From: Ichthyophthirius multifiliis
Lineage: Eukaryota > Ciliophora > Oligohymenophorea > Hymenostomatida
Assembly: GCF_000220395.1 (NCBI RefSeq)
Contig: NW_004086459.1
Coordinates: forward strand, 1-31,359
Direction of reading: 5' to 3'
DNA: 31,359 nt
Of this stretch, positions 1-11,208 are shown piece after piece. The position numbers and the translations under genes were made by a program. The notes below the pieces were generated by a model. The model did no database searches and was not told the DNA's origin. It saw nothing but the letters and a program-made list of their open reading frames with translations. Every line of letters starts with the position of its first letter. Within the stretch, counting starts at the first letter, position 1.

Positions 1-783
1 TAAAATAAAATTTATATATATTTACTTTTTTATTTTTTCTCATATTATTTTCTTCTTCATTTTACTAATTTTCCTCTAGAAAATTTATTTTTTCTTATTT
101 TTTACTTGATAATGTAATATTTGATCTTCTTTTTTTTAAAAAAATACAAACATATATACTTAATTTTATTATTTTAAAATACTAATGTTTATAATTCTTT
201 TTAGTTGCAGATAAATATATTTCTATGCTTTCATTAGTTTAAGCATTAAATGTTTGTTTTTTATTTATATAAATGTCTGTTATAGTATTTATTTTAAATA
301 TACTATTTTATTGTTTTCTATTTCTTAATGAAGTAATAGTATGCTCTTTATCAAATATCATTTAATTGTATTTTTTTTTATTTTGTATAATGTTTAAACA
401 ATATTAATGTTTTTTTTTTTTATAAATTAAGGTTTAAAATAAATAAAAATTTTAAATTTTATTTTAAAAGATAAATAATATTTATAAAAATATAAATAAT
501 TTAATGAAAATATTTTATATTTTTTGGAGTATTTATTTTTTTGTCTTTCTATAAAAATTTGTATTTTTTAAAAAATACAAATTATAAGTATCTTATTTAA
601 AAATATAAAATAATAAAAACTTTTTAAATATATGTAATAAATATATATTTAAGGAAAAAAATTTAAAAAAAAAAATTAAAAAAAAAAAAAAAGTAGATTA
701 TTGGCTTTTTTGGCTATGAAATATTTTTTTAAAAAACGAAACAAATAAAAAATTACCTATTTTGTAAATATTTTTTTTTTAAT
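1..783. other. AT-rich non-coding stretch downstream of TRAPPC10
   Basis: No supportable gene. The stretch is dominated by A/T runs. Code-6 ORFs exist here, for example 273-719 on plus, but their residue content is that expected of random A/T and they lack charged or amphipathic structure. It contains a 28-bp perfect palindrome at 556-583, listed separately. It includes the 3' flank of the minus-strand gene that ends at 784. Confidence 0.5.
556..583. repeat. 28-bp perfect palindrome
   Basis: The arms read AATTTGTATTTTTT and AAAAAATACAAATT with no spacer, centred between 569 and 570. As RNA it would form a hairpin ending in an A/U tract about 200 nt past the TRAPPC10 stop, so a 3'-end or termination role is possible. 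This is inference; AT-rich DNA produces many shorter palindromes by chance. Confidence 0.6.
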
Positions 784-3700
784 TCAATAATAATTTATTT
801 CTCTATTATTTATTTTATGTATATTATTAGAAATAAACTTAAGATAAGGTTAAAACTTATAATCAATTTAAAAATTTATAATTTTATTAGTATATTTATT
901 ATTAATTTCGAAAACTTCGAATTCTGGAAATGTAAAAACTCCACATTTTAAAGGAATAATAATAATATTCCATTTAAAATTATTTTAATTAATTAGTATT
1001 TTAGATTATCCGATAATTAAATAATTTTCTTTATTCTTATTTATAACTTAAATACTATAAAATTCATTTTTTCTTTCATTTTTAATATTTACATTTAATT
1101 CTATATAAATATTTTCATTTATTAAATAATTTTATTCTGAATTGTTTATTTTTATATAAACTAAAGTTTTCTCCTCTAAATTATGAACTAATTGTTCCTA
1201 AAAATAATCTTAAATTTTTAGTTATTTAAGAAACTAGAAATCTTTAGAAAACAGATGATTTTCTAAATTAAATTTTTTCATATCAAATTAAATTTTCAAA
1301 AATACTATATTTTCATATAATAAGAATAAATATAATATATTTAATATAAAATTTACTTTAGTTTTTTAACTTAATAAAAGAAAACTATTCTTTTAAGGAA
1401 ATTTAAGTTTTCTCATTATTTATATCCACAATTAAATTAATATCATTTAGGTTTATAATTTCTATTAAAAGCATTTCCTAATTTTATAATTTGTTTAATT
1501 AAAAATGTTCATAAAAGTAAATCTATTAATTAATGCTATTTAATATTTGATTTTCTCCAACAACGACAATATTAAAATAAAAATAATTTAATTTTTTAAT
1601 AACTTATTTTTAGGAAAAAACATAAATTATAACACCTATTTTGTCTTAATTTTTTGGTAATTTAATTATATTGCTATTATCTATATTTTCTTTTTCGAAT
1701 TAAATTTCGTTTTTCTCCTTATCAAAGTAAATTATTTGTACTTCTTTATTAACTCCCTTTAAATTTTATTTTTATTTTAAAATATTAGTATATTTTTGTT
1801 TACTATAAGCCTATTATCGAAAGTTAAATAAATATAATTTTAAATAAATTATAAATCCTATATTGTTAAAAGTAGTGGAATTTAGTAAAAATATGGGATT
1901 TAAATTGTATTTTCTTATTATTATTATTATCCGAAAAAGGAATACAAATTAATTAAAGGTAACTATTTTTATTTATATATATAAATAATCATATTATTTA
2001 TTTAGGGTAAATGAAAATTACATTTAATTCAAAGTATTAATTAGAACAAAATTATTAAGCTTCCAATTTTAAGTTTTTTATTTTCAATTTAACATATTTA
2101 AGTTTATAAATTCCAATATTTTCTATATTATAATCTTATTTTATAATTAATTAACTATTTTAAATTAAAGTAAAGTTATTTAGTTTTATTTTAAAATCTA
2201 CTTATTATTCATAATTTTCAAAATTTATAATAACTTCGAAATCTTTTAAATCAAATTCAAATATTTTTTTTATTTTTATTTTAATTCTATGTAATATATT
2301 ATCTCTTTTATTTTATTTATTATAAAAACTTTAATAATTTTTATATTTTTACATTTTCTGTACTTTTAAACTTGATAATTTACACAATTTAATTCTATTT
2401 TATTTTATTTTATACTAAATTAATAATATATATATATATAAAACAATAAATTTAGGTTTTTTTATTTTAAATAAATAATAAAAATAAAGTAATATTTAAG
2501 TTTTACTAATTTATTGTTATCTTTAATAAGAATTTCAATTAATAAATTTCTTTAAATTTTATTTATTTTATTTATATTTAATAATTAGATAATAATATCT
2601 TTATATTATTCCATATTCATTTAATTCTAAAAAAATAAAAATAAAAAAAATATAAATTTTAATAATTAATTTTACTTTATAAAATTAAGACTTATATATT
2701 AATCCAATTGTAAATAGATTTTCCCATTTATTTTAATCAGGAATATTATCTTAATTTTCAATAATAAGTTTTTCTAAATCTTTATTATTTAAACTTCAAA
2801 AAAAAATTATATTTATATAGATATCTTTTTTAACAATAAGTACTTAATATCTTTGTATAAATATTAAAATTTAAGGAAATAAATAATATAATTAAATTAT
2901 TTTTTAAACATTTTAAGTTTTCCGAAAATAGTAATCAAATCAATTGTCATTTAAGAATAATTATTGAAAAATTCATTAAAATTATCGAATTAAAAAGTTA
3001 ATTAATTATTAGTATTATCATGTAAAATAGAAAACACTTTGTTTTATTTACCTGTTTTCTTCAATTAAACTTCATTTTGATTTTTAAAAAAGCATAAATC
3101 AAACTCTTCTTCTATAGTTTTAATCTTAAAAAGATCTAAAGAAATCTAAAAAAATATCTAAGAAACTTTATTCATAGAATTTATTTACAATTCTTTAAAG
3201 AAAGAGATATTAAATTAAATATCTTTGATATGTTTTTAATTATTTAAATTTAATTTTTCTTAATTCTAAAAATATTTAATTAATTAATCAACAGTTTAAA
3301 TAATCCATATATTTTAAAATAAAATAGAGCTTTCATTATCTTCCATTTTACCAAAAACATTATATTTTATAAAATTAAAAAAATATTTTAACCTTTCAAA
3401 AGATTCCCATAATAAATTCATTTAAATCATTTAAATTAATATATTATGCATTAAAATTTAATTAAACTAAAAAAAATTTGCATTTTCAATTTCTTAATTT
3501 TAATAAATAATTATCGGCTATATATTTTTACTTTCATTTTATATATTTACCATTAATTTTTTTACTATATTTTTATTTAAAAAAAATAAAATAAAAATTA
3601 ATGCATTAATTATATTTATGTATATATATATATATCTATATATATATATATATATTATATTATATATAAATAAATATTTTATATATACCATCAATTATAT

Positions 3701-5340
3701 TCCTCATTATAGATTCTTATAAAGAATTATTAAATTTTTCATATTATTAAAGACTTTCTTGTTAAAAACCTAAAGATTTTAATAAATTGGAAAGGTTTTA
3801 AGTTTATTAGAATGATTAATTGTAATCCCAAGTATTTGATTTATATTTTTATTATTAACTTTCTACTATTTTCATTTCAAATTCAATTATTTAACGTTCT
3901 ATTGAAGTTTTTAATGCGGTTTTTAAAAGTATTTCAAATTCTTTTTTACAATAGTTCGAGAAGTCAATAAAATCAATAAAGTTCTATTATTTTTTTCATA
4001 TTTTAAATTAAATATATATACATATATATATAAACATATAAATACATAATCATAAATTAATTTAACAAAAATATTTTTGGAAAGTCCGAATTTTGTTTCT
4101 CCTTCATTAATAATTTGATTATTAATTTCAAGTATTTTTTCCTTTAAAACTTTTTAATTTTTTTCGATAGTTTAAATTCCTGGACAATATAAAATAAGGA
4201 AATTTTTTATTTTATTTTATTTCATTTTCAACAAAAAAATGCTTATTGTTTATTCAATTTTCTTTTTTATTTCTTTTATATTTAATTCTTCAATTAAAAG
4301 AATACATAAGAATTACTTTTAAAAGCTTATTTAATTTTCATCAAAAAGTTAATAATCTATTTATAATTTATTTATTCTAATGTTGATAAAAGTTTCTGTT
4401 GATATATCTATATTCTAAATTAATTAAAATTAATTCAATTATTGTAATTAATATTCTATTGATTTTTATTCACTGAAATATATTTATATGGGAATAGAAG
4501 GTATTTCCTATATTAATTATTCTATTTTTTAATCATTGTTATTTATAGCTAAAAAAAAATCATTTTACATTTATATATTTTTTTAATAATTTAAATTTAA
4601 TATATTTATAAATAAAATTATTTTAATTAAATATTTTTTTTTTTTATTAAATTCTATTATTTTATTTATTTTAAAAAAATAATATGAATATATAGAAATG
4701 TATATAATTTCTTAAAATAAAATATTAGTATAAATAAAATTTATTTTATTATTTTCAAAATAAAAATATACAAATTTATTCCGAACAAAAAATTTAAAAT
4801 ATAAATATGCTTAGTAATGTTATAAAAATGTAAAACTTGTGAATTTAAACAATTTTAAAAATTATTAATTATATCTATAATTTAAATTAAAACTAATTAT
4901 TATAAAATCTTTATTTAAAAATTCCTATAGATATTCTAATAAACGAAGTACTGAAAATAAAAAATATATTTAATATATAAATTTTTTTAAAAAAGATATC
5001 ATATTTAATATACATATATATGTATTTATAATTTTATATTAAGAATCTTTAAAAATAAAATAAGATTTTAAGTAATTTTTAAATTTAGTCAATTAAATAT
5101 AATATTTTTTAAATATATTTTATATTTTTCAAGTATTTAATTGAGTTTATATCTACCTAAACTTTAGACGAATTGTATAAATACAGATTATTTAAGGTAA
5201 AGTTAATTGTGAATTTTCGTTAAAGTAAAACGTCTAAAATTTTAATTGAAATATAAAAAAAAGGAATATAAGAATATTGATTCATTTAATTTTGTTTGTC
5301 AAACAAACATGATATGGAAAAGCCTAAAGTCAGTAATCAT
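784..5340 (-). CDS. TRAPPC10: TRAPPC10/Trs130-like TRAPP II subunit, 12 exons
   Basis: TRAPPC10 (yeast Trs130) is a large subunit of the TRAPP II complex, a guanine-nucleotide exchange factor and tether for Rab GTPases at the Golgi and endosomes. Read with code 6, the model gives about 1173 residues (human about 1250). Introns: 1305-1356, 1757-1803, 1963-2021, 2415-2506, 2627-2675, 2794-2843, 3565-3688, 3984-4045, 4549-4771, 4951-5156, 5234-5304; the exon sum is divisible by three. Diagnostic stretches resembling the family are ERQIIEFEMKI followed by LGFQQESLQQYEKF (3700-3930), matching the E.LR.....W.F...FED.L.QYDEL region. A helical middle segment with NEFFNNYSQMTIDLITIFGK lies near 2950. 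A beta-sandwich C-terminus has GIYKLKYVKLKI (about 2090) and PLKCGVFTFPEFEVF (about 910). The stop is TGA at 784-786. The first two exons and the start at 5340 are the weakest part: the first donor is GTTTGA, unlike the usual GTAA. Exons downstream of about 4548 are solid. Confidence 0.72.
5291..5307. repeat. 17-nt palindrome TTTGTTTG-T-CAAACAAA
   Basis: Perfect 8-bp arms around a single T, lying just inside the proposed 5' end of TRAPPC10 (within the first proposed intron). A second short inverted pair, TTTAGACG (about 5163) and CGTCTAAA (about 5230), brackets proposed exon 2. Either could be chance or a 5' regulatory element; nothing more can be said from sequence. Confidence 0.4.
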
Positions 5341-5455
5341 ATTAAATTTACTAAATAAGAATATAAAATAATTTATTTTAAACAATAATATTATAATTGT
5401 ATAAACTGCTTTGTATAATTAAATTGTTTGAAAGAAAAAAAGAAGAGGTTTTTTT

Positions 5456-5839
5456 ATGATAAATGATTAATAAGAATAAGAAACACTTTAAAATAAAAAA
5501 GAAATTATATATAATTTAAATTATTTAAGAGATGTTAATTTCATAAATTGTAATCATTCAAATGACAAATTAAAATAATTTTTTGTTTTGTTTTTGTTTT
5601 TTTAATATTTTTATAGATTATAGTTTTTATTAATTTAATATTATAGATTTATAATTATTATTAATTAAAATATAAAAATAATTAAAAATTTTTTCGATTC
5701 TGGATTAAAAGATATTATTTTATTAATTTATTTTATGTTAAAAAGATTTTTTTATATTATTTATATTCATATATTATAGAATATTAAATAATAGTATAAT
5801 AAGTTATATTAAAATATGATAATAATTTTTTTGAAATGA
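5456..5839 (+). CDS. small hypothetical ORF (127 codons, code 6), weak
   Basis: From ATG 5456 to TGA 5837-5839 the code-6 frame is open. The first 40 residues (MINDQQEQETLQNKKEIIYN and following) have normal protein-like composition. The rest becomes rich in I, F, Y and L and contains several TATAG or TTTTATAG strings that look like 3' splice sites, so exon 1 may be real and the remainder mis-modelled. It starts 115 bp from the proposed TRAPPC10 start, on the opposite strand, so a shared divergent promoter is possible. No family is recognised. Confidence 0.3.
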
Positions 5840-6245
5840 TTTTATAAATTAATTAATTGACATATTTATTATATTAGAGTTATAATAATTATTATTATTA
5901 TATTAATTATTTTCCTTTTTTATTTTTATTAACTATTATTATTATTTTTAATTTTCTTTTTTAATTAAAATAATAATTTATAATACAATTTTATTTAAGA
6001 TTATTATTTTAAATTAAATATTAATTTGGGAAAAACTAATCTAAAATAAATTGTATTTTTTTTTTTTAATATAAATAAAAGAAGAAATTAAATATTAAAC
6101 AAAACTAAAAACATATAAATAATTTTATATATTATGATATTTTTTTTTATAAAAAAAGATTAATATCCATTTTTTTATTTTAACAAAAATTAATTACAAT
6201 AAAATAAAAATATCAAAAAAAAAAAAATTATATATATTATTATAA
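5840..6245. other. AT-rich spacer, 3' flank of GlnRS
   Basis: No gene seen. TTA-repeat and T-rich stretches predominate. It probably holds the 3' untranslated region and poly(A) region of the minus-strand GlnRS gene that stops at 6246. Confidence 0.5.
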
Positions 6246-8389
6246 TCATTAAATAATAGCTCTATCAACCCTTTCCTTTAATCCCACAATTCTATTAAAA
6301 ACAATATTTTTTTATTAAAAATCACTATCTTTATCAACTATAAAAAATCCTAATCTTTCAAACTAAAAAACATCGCCTTCATTTACTTCAAAAGCTATTT
6401 TTTAATCAATTAGACATTATTAATATTTTTCTAAGCTTTTTTCATTTATATACTAAAAGAAATTTTCGTACAAAGAAGGATTTTCGACATTAAAAAGTTT
6501 ATTAAAAATTCTAATTTCACATTTTGTACTTTTTTCAGGATCAATCCAATGAATTTATGCTTTTTATTTTCTCCTATATTTTTCTTCTATAGAAATTATT
6601 TTACATCTCGCCCTTTCTTCATCTACCTAAACTACTTATAATACACCTAAATATTTAAATGCTAATATCGAATCAGGGAAGATTCCATAAAAAGGAACAC
6701 TTGTATTATTAGGTTTAGTTAATCTAACATCACTTTTATCTACAAAAAGAGTTTTTTATTTAACCTAATTCTCAAAAAATTCTCCATAATTATCAATAAT
6801 TATTTCAAAAGGTTCGATAATAGCCATCGTTTTTGGAGTTTTCTAATAAAGAACATTCCTAGCAACCGATTCTAACAAAGAGACTTAAATAATATTTTCA
6901 TTGCCAGTTCTAGAAACCTTAATTTGATCCAAAAACTAATTAATAATATCAGGAGAAAATCCTCTTCTTTTTAAGGCATTTAAAGTAAAAAGTCTTGGAT
7001 CATCCCAGCCATTTACAATTTTTTTTTCCAAAAGTTAAATAAGTTTTCTTTTAGATACAATATTATGTGAAATATTCAATCTAGAAAATTCCCAAACAAA
7101 CGGTTTATACATATCCAATTATTCTAAAAACCAATAATATAATTCCCTTCTAATTTCAAATTCTAAACTACATAAAGAATGTGTAATATTTTCAATTGAA
7201 TCACATATGCAATGCGTAAAGTCATACATGGGATAAATTTTCCATTAATCCTTAGTTTTTGGGTGTGTTTTTTCCTTAAATCTATATATAATAGGATCTC
7301 TTAATGTCGGATTGGCATTTTTATAGTCTATTTTTGCTCTTAGTACTATATTTTTTTACTTTCCTTATTTCATTTCTTCGAACAATTTCAGGTTTTCCTC
7401 CACAGGTCTATTCTAATATGGAGAAGGTAATTTCTAATGCCTTTATTGTGCTATTTCTTCTTAAGAAAGTTGACAAATGTATGCTTTTTCCATTTTAATA
7501 AGCCTCAAAGCACACTCATAAAGTTAAGGAAAATAATCAGACGCAAAAGTGATTTTATAAGGTTAAAATCCAAACCATTTAACATTTTATTCTATTTCTT
7601 TAATATAAATATAGTTTTCAGTATCTGGATTAGTATCATCATATCTTAAATAACATATTCCTCCCAAAAATTAAGCGGAGAAAAAATTCGCTCTAATAGA
7701 TTTTGCATGTCCCAAATGTAAAAATCCATTAGGTTCAGGTGGAAATCGAAAAACATATTTATATGGGAAGATTTCTTTAATGTGTTTTTAATAATTTTCC
7801 TTAGTATTAATTTATAAAGCTATTTCTCGTGTTTTTAATTAATTAATTTTTATTTTATGCCATATATTTATTTCGGTTTCTTCTTGTTATTATTAAATAT
7901 ATTTTTAATATTTTTCAGTTATTTGTTTTTCTGTATAATTTTTTAGGTTTTTTTTAAAAAATTTATAATTGATTTTTATGTATTTTCTTCTGTATTTAAT
8001 AATGTTTCGTTTTTTTATATTTCCTATTTTATTTTTTCTAATAAATCTTCTTCTTCTTAATTTTTTTCGGGTTCTTAATTTTTTATTTTGTATAAAGAAA
8101 TTTAATAGTCTAAATCAGAATTTGACTTTATTTATTTGTTTATTATCTTTTCTGCAAAATCGAATTTATATTATTCATTTGAAGGAATTATTTTTTGGGA
8201 TAGATAAAGAAGAAGATTTGTGGTTTTTTTATTTTCAAATATTTAATTTCCATATTTAATTTAAAAATCATTAAAAGTACTTTTTAATTGTTTATTTTAA
8301 TTAACTTAATCAATTAAATTTTAACTAATTCCTATTTTTTAAAGATTTTAAATTATAGAAAATTAATAATTTTTTAGTTTATTTAACAT
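6246..8389 (-). CDS. QARS: glutaminyl-tRNA synthetase (cytosolic, class I)
   Basis: This enzyme charges tRNA-Gln, and in this genetic code also the tRNAs reading UAA and UAG. The class I core is unmistakable: [18 protein letters not shown] (the HIGH-type motif, near residue 224), [84 protein letters not shown] (the KMSKS-type motif, near residue 444), [19 protein letters not shown], then the beta-barrel anticodon-binding domain ending [12 protein letters not shown]. It ends with TGA at 6246-6248. From ATG 8389 a eukaryote-type N-terminal helical domain precedes the core ([31 protein letters not shown]). No intron is seen, but the N-terminal frame and the catalytic frame differ by one base. 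The switch lies in the A8 run at 7948-7955, between the two domains in a Lys/Gln-rich linker where one more A would join them (about 714 residues). No GT occurs there, so a GT-AG intron is excluded. Many Gln codons are TAA/TAG. Confidence 0.95.
7948..7955 (-). other. QARS: frame-shift point in GlnRS (A8 run)
   Basis: On the minus strand an A8 run separates the frame of the N-terminal tRNA-binding domain from the frame of the catalytic core. An A9 would keep one frame throughout. This could be an assembly homopolymer error, a true deletion, or slippage during transcription or translation; see findings. Confidence 0.75.
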
Positions 8390-8479
8390 TTTATTTATAT
8401 TTTTATAAATATTTTGGAGAAAAAGATATTTAATAAATATTTAATTAATAAATTAATAATAGTAAATGCAAATATATAT

Positions 8480-8516
<37 letters not shown>

Positions 8517-8518
8517 TT

Positions 8519-8908
8519 TCATTTATAACATTAATTGTTTTCAAAAAATCTTATTTATGATGCACCATTTTATATTAAAATATCGACAACATCATAATAT
8601 TTATAAAAGTTAGCTTTATGTAAGGCTGTTTATCCAAAATTCTAAAAAAAAAAAGTAAATTAAACAAAAAACATTATTTTTAAAATATTTTTACATTAGT
8701 GTTATTAACATTAGCACCTCTACTTATTAAATATTAAACTATTTAGGTACTACCTACTTAAGAAGCTAAAATAAGAAAAGTATTTCCTTCTATATCTTTA
8801 TGTTCTAAATTAATATTTAAATATTAATTAAGTATTTCTTCGAGCTATAAAAAAATAATAAATATAAATATATAGATAAAAAAATAAATGTTATATTATA
8901 TTATATTA

Positions 8909-8949
<41 letters not shown>

Positions 8950-9833
8950 TATTTATTTTACTAGATAAATTTTATTTTCTTTAATAGCTTCAAAAATTTA
9001 TTATTCTGGTGTTAATTATTATCTTTTTTATAATTATATAAATTTAGATCTTTTTATCATTTATTCTTTCTTCATATAAATCTTTATAAATTTTAATAAG
9101 AAAAATTAAAAATTTTTTTTTTTACATTATTATCTAAACTTATTTGAGAATGCTTATTCGAATAATCAGTATTTGGAGTAATAAATAATTATTTATTTAT
9201 ACTATTCTCAATAGTTTCTTCTGTATTATGTTATTTATTTACTTATGACTAACTAACAGTTAATTTGTTTTAAATTTCTAATGTATTTTAAAAATTAAAG
9301 TTTTTTTTAATTTCACTATTTTTACTATCCACTTAGTTAATTTTGTTCTAATTTTATGTGATTTCTTTAAATCTATAAAACATATTTATATATATATATA
9401 AATATTATATATATTACAATTCTATATTTTATTAAATATTATTTATATATATTTTTTTCTTCTTTCCCTAAAAAGATTAAGTTGATTTAAAGCTAGGAAT
9501 TTTCTAATAATTAGTCCTTAAAAATTTAATTATAATAAAATAAAATTAATAAAAATACTCTTTTGAATTTTCTTATTAAAGACTTTTATAATTTTTAATA
9601 TTTTCGTTTTTATCAGTTTATTGTCTATCTATGTTTGGTTCTGTTTTTTAAGGAAAAATTTATTCTTTAATTTATTTCTCACTAAATTTATGTGATGAAG
9701 AGTTATTACTTTTATTTGAAGAAACCATAGTTTTCATTTAAAGCACAATATTATTTTAACTATCTACATTAACAAGATTAGTATTATTATTGAGATTATA
9801 AATATCTTTATTATTATTATTGTTATTGTTATT

Positions 9834-9876
<43 letters not shown>

Positions 9877-10896
9877 TTTATAATAAACGATGTTTTTCTT
9901 TTACTATTTTTACTTTCTAATTTTTGCCTTTATTAATTATTTTTTGTAATTGTTATAGATTTTCTTTATGTATTCTTTTTATTTTTTTTTAGTTCATTTT
10001 ATATAAAAAAATTCTATAAAAAAACTGATTATCTAATGTTTTTTAAAAACTCGTTTTCTAATTCGTAATTTTCTTCTAATTTACCATATAAAATTTCCTT
10101 ATTTTCTTTCTAAAATTAGCAACTATATAAAAAAATGCTTTTTTAATCTAATTTGTCAATCAATTAATTTATTATTTTAAATTTATTTTCTATATATATT
10201 TATTTAATTTTATTGAATTTTTATATAAAAATATTATTATTTTAATTTTTTTTAATTTTTTTGATATATAATATTTAAAACAAATTTACATTAGTTTTTT
10301 TTCTTTTCTAATTAAATAATTTATGTATCTTTTTTATATCTAATATTATTAAAAATGCTTTAAATAAATTTCTAATCAATACTAGAAAGTACGGGAATAA
10401 TAATTTATTTCAATTTCTCAAACAAATTTTGACTCTCTTATATTTTTAATAAATTTAAATTGCCTCCTCCTATCAAAAGAGATTAAACTTCATTTTTATT
10501 ATTAAACTAATCATCTTAAACCTACTCAAATTCTTAATTTTTTTCAAATAAAAAAAGCTGTTCTTCTTCCTCGTATTCCGAAAAATCATTAAAACTTTCC
10601 TATTGTATTTCTTCTTCTTAATCATCTTAAGAATTAACACTTTCAGTAGAGAAACTTTATTATTATTTTTATTAAATGTAATTCTCATTAATATATTCTT
10701 TTTGAAAATTATGTTCTAATTATTATTTATCATTAGAATCTTCATTTAAAAAAATACTTTTATCTTTTTCTTTCAAGTCCATAAAAATATTACCATTATT
10801 TAAATTAAAATAATTATTATTATCCAAAATAGGAATTCTAAAAATTATATATATAAAAAAAATTATAAAAAAAGAAATATAAAAAAATATATATTC

Positions 10897-10930
<34 letters not shown>

Positions 10931-11150
10931 ATATTAAAATGCTCTTATTTATTCGATTAATCAATATTTTTCTCAAAATTAAAAATTTAGTATTTTTTAA
11001 CATATTAAATGCAATTATAATTTGAAAATTAATATAAATCTAACTAATTATCCTCTAAATTTTATTATTATTATTGAAATTAATTATCTTCAGAAATTTA
11101 TTAAGAATTAAGATTTGCAATTTTTATTTCATTTTCAAATTACTGTTCAA

Positions 11151-11208
<58 letters not shown>

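Noticed and set aside
273-719. A 148-codon code-6 ORF on plus starting MSVIVFILNILFYC
   Set aside because: TGA is rare in such A/T-rich DNA, so long open frames arise by chance. The composition is only F, I, Y, K, N and L, and there is no coding structure or homologue.
8110-8126. A 17-nt GT...AG string that could serve as a GlnRS intron and fix the frame
   Set aside because: Far shorter than all other introns here (43 nt or more), and it would replace a well-composed stretch with an Arg/Lys-rich off-frame translation.
7304-8259. Three standard-code ORFs on plus (7304-7498, 7437-7649, 7969-8259)
   Set aside because: They are antisense shadows of the minus-strand GlnRS gene, whose motifs are unmistakable.
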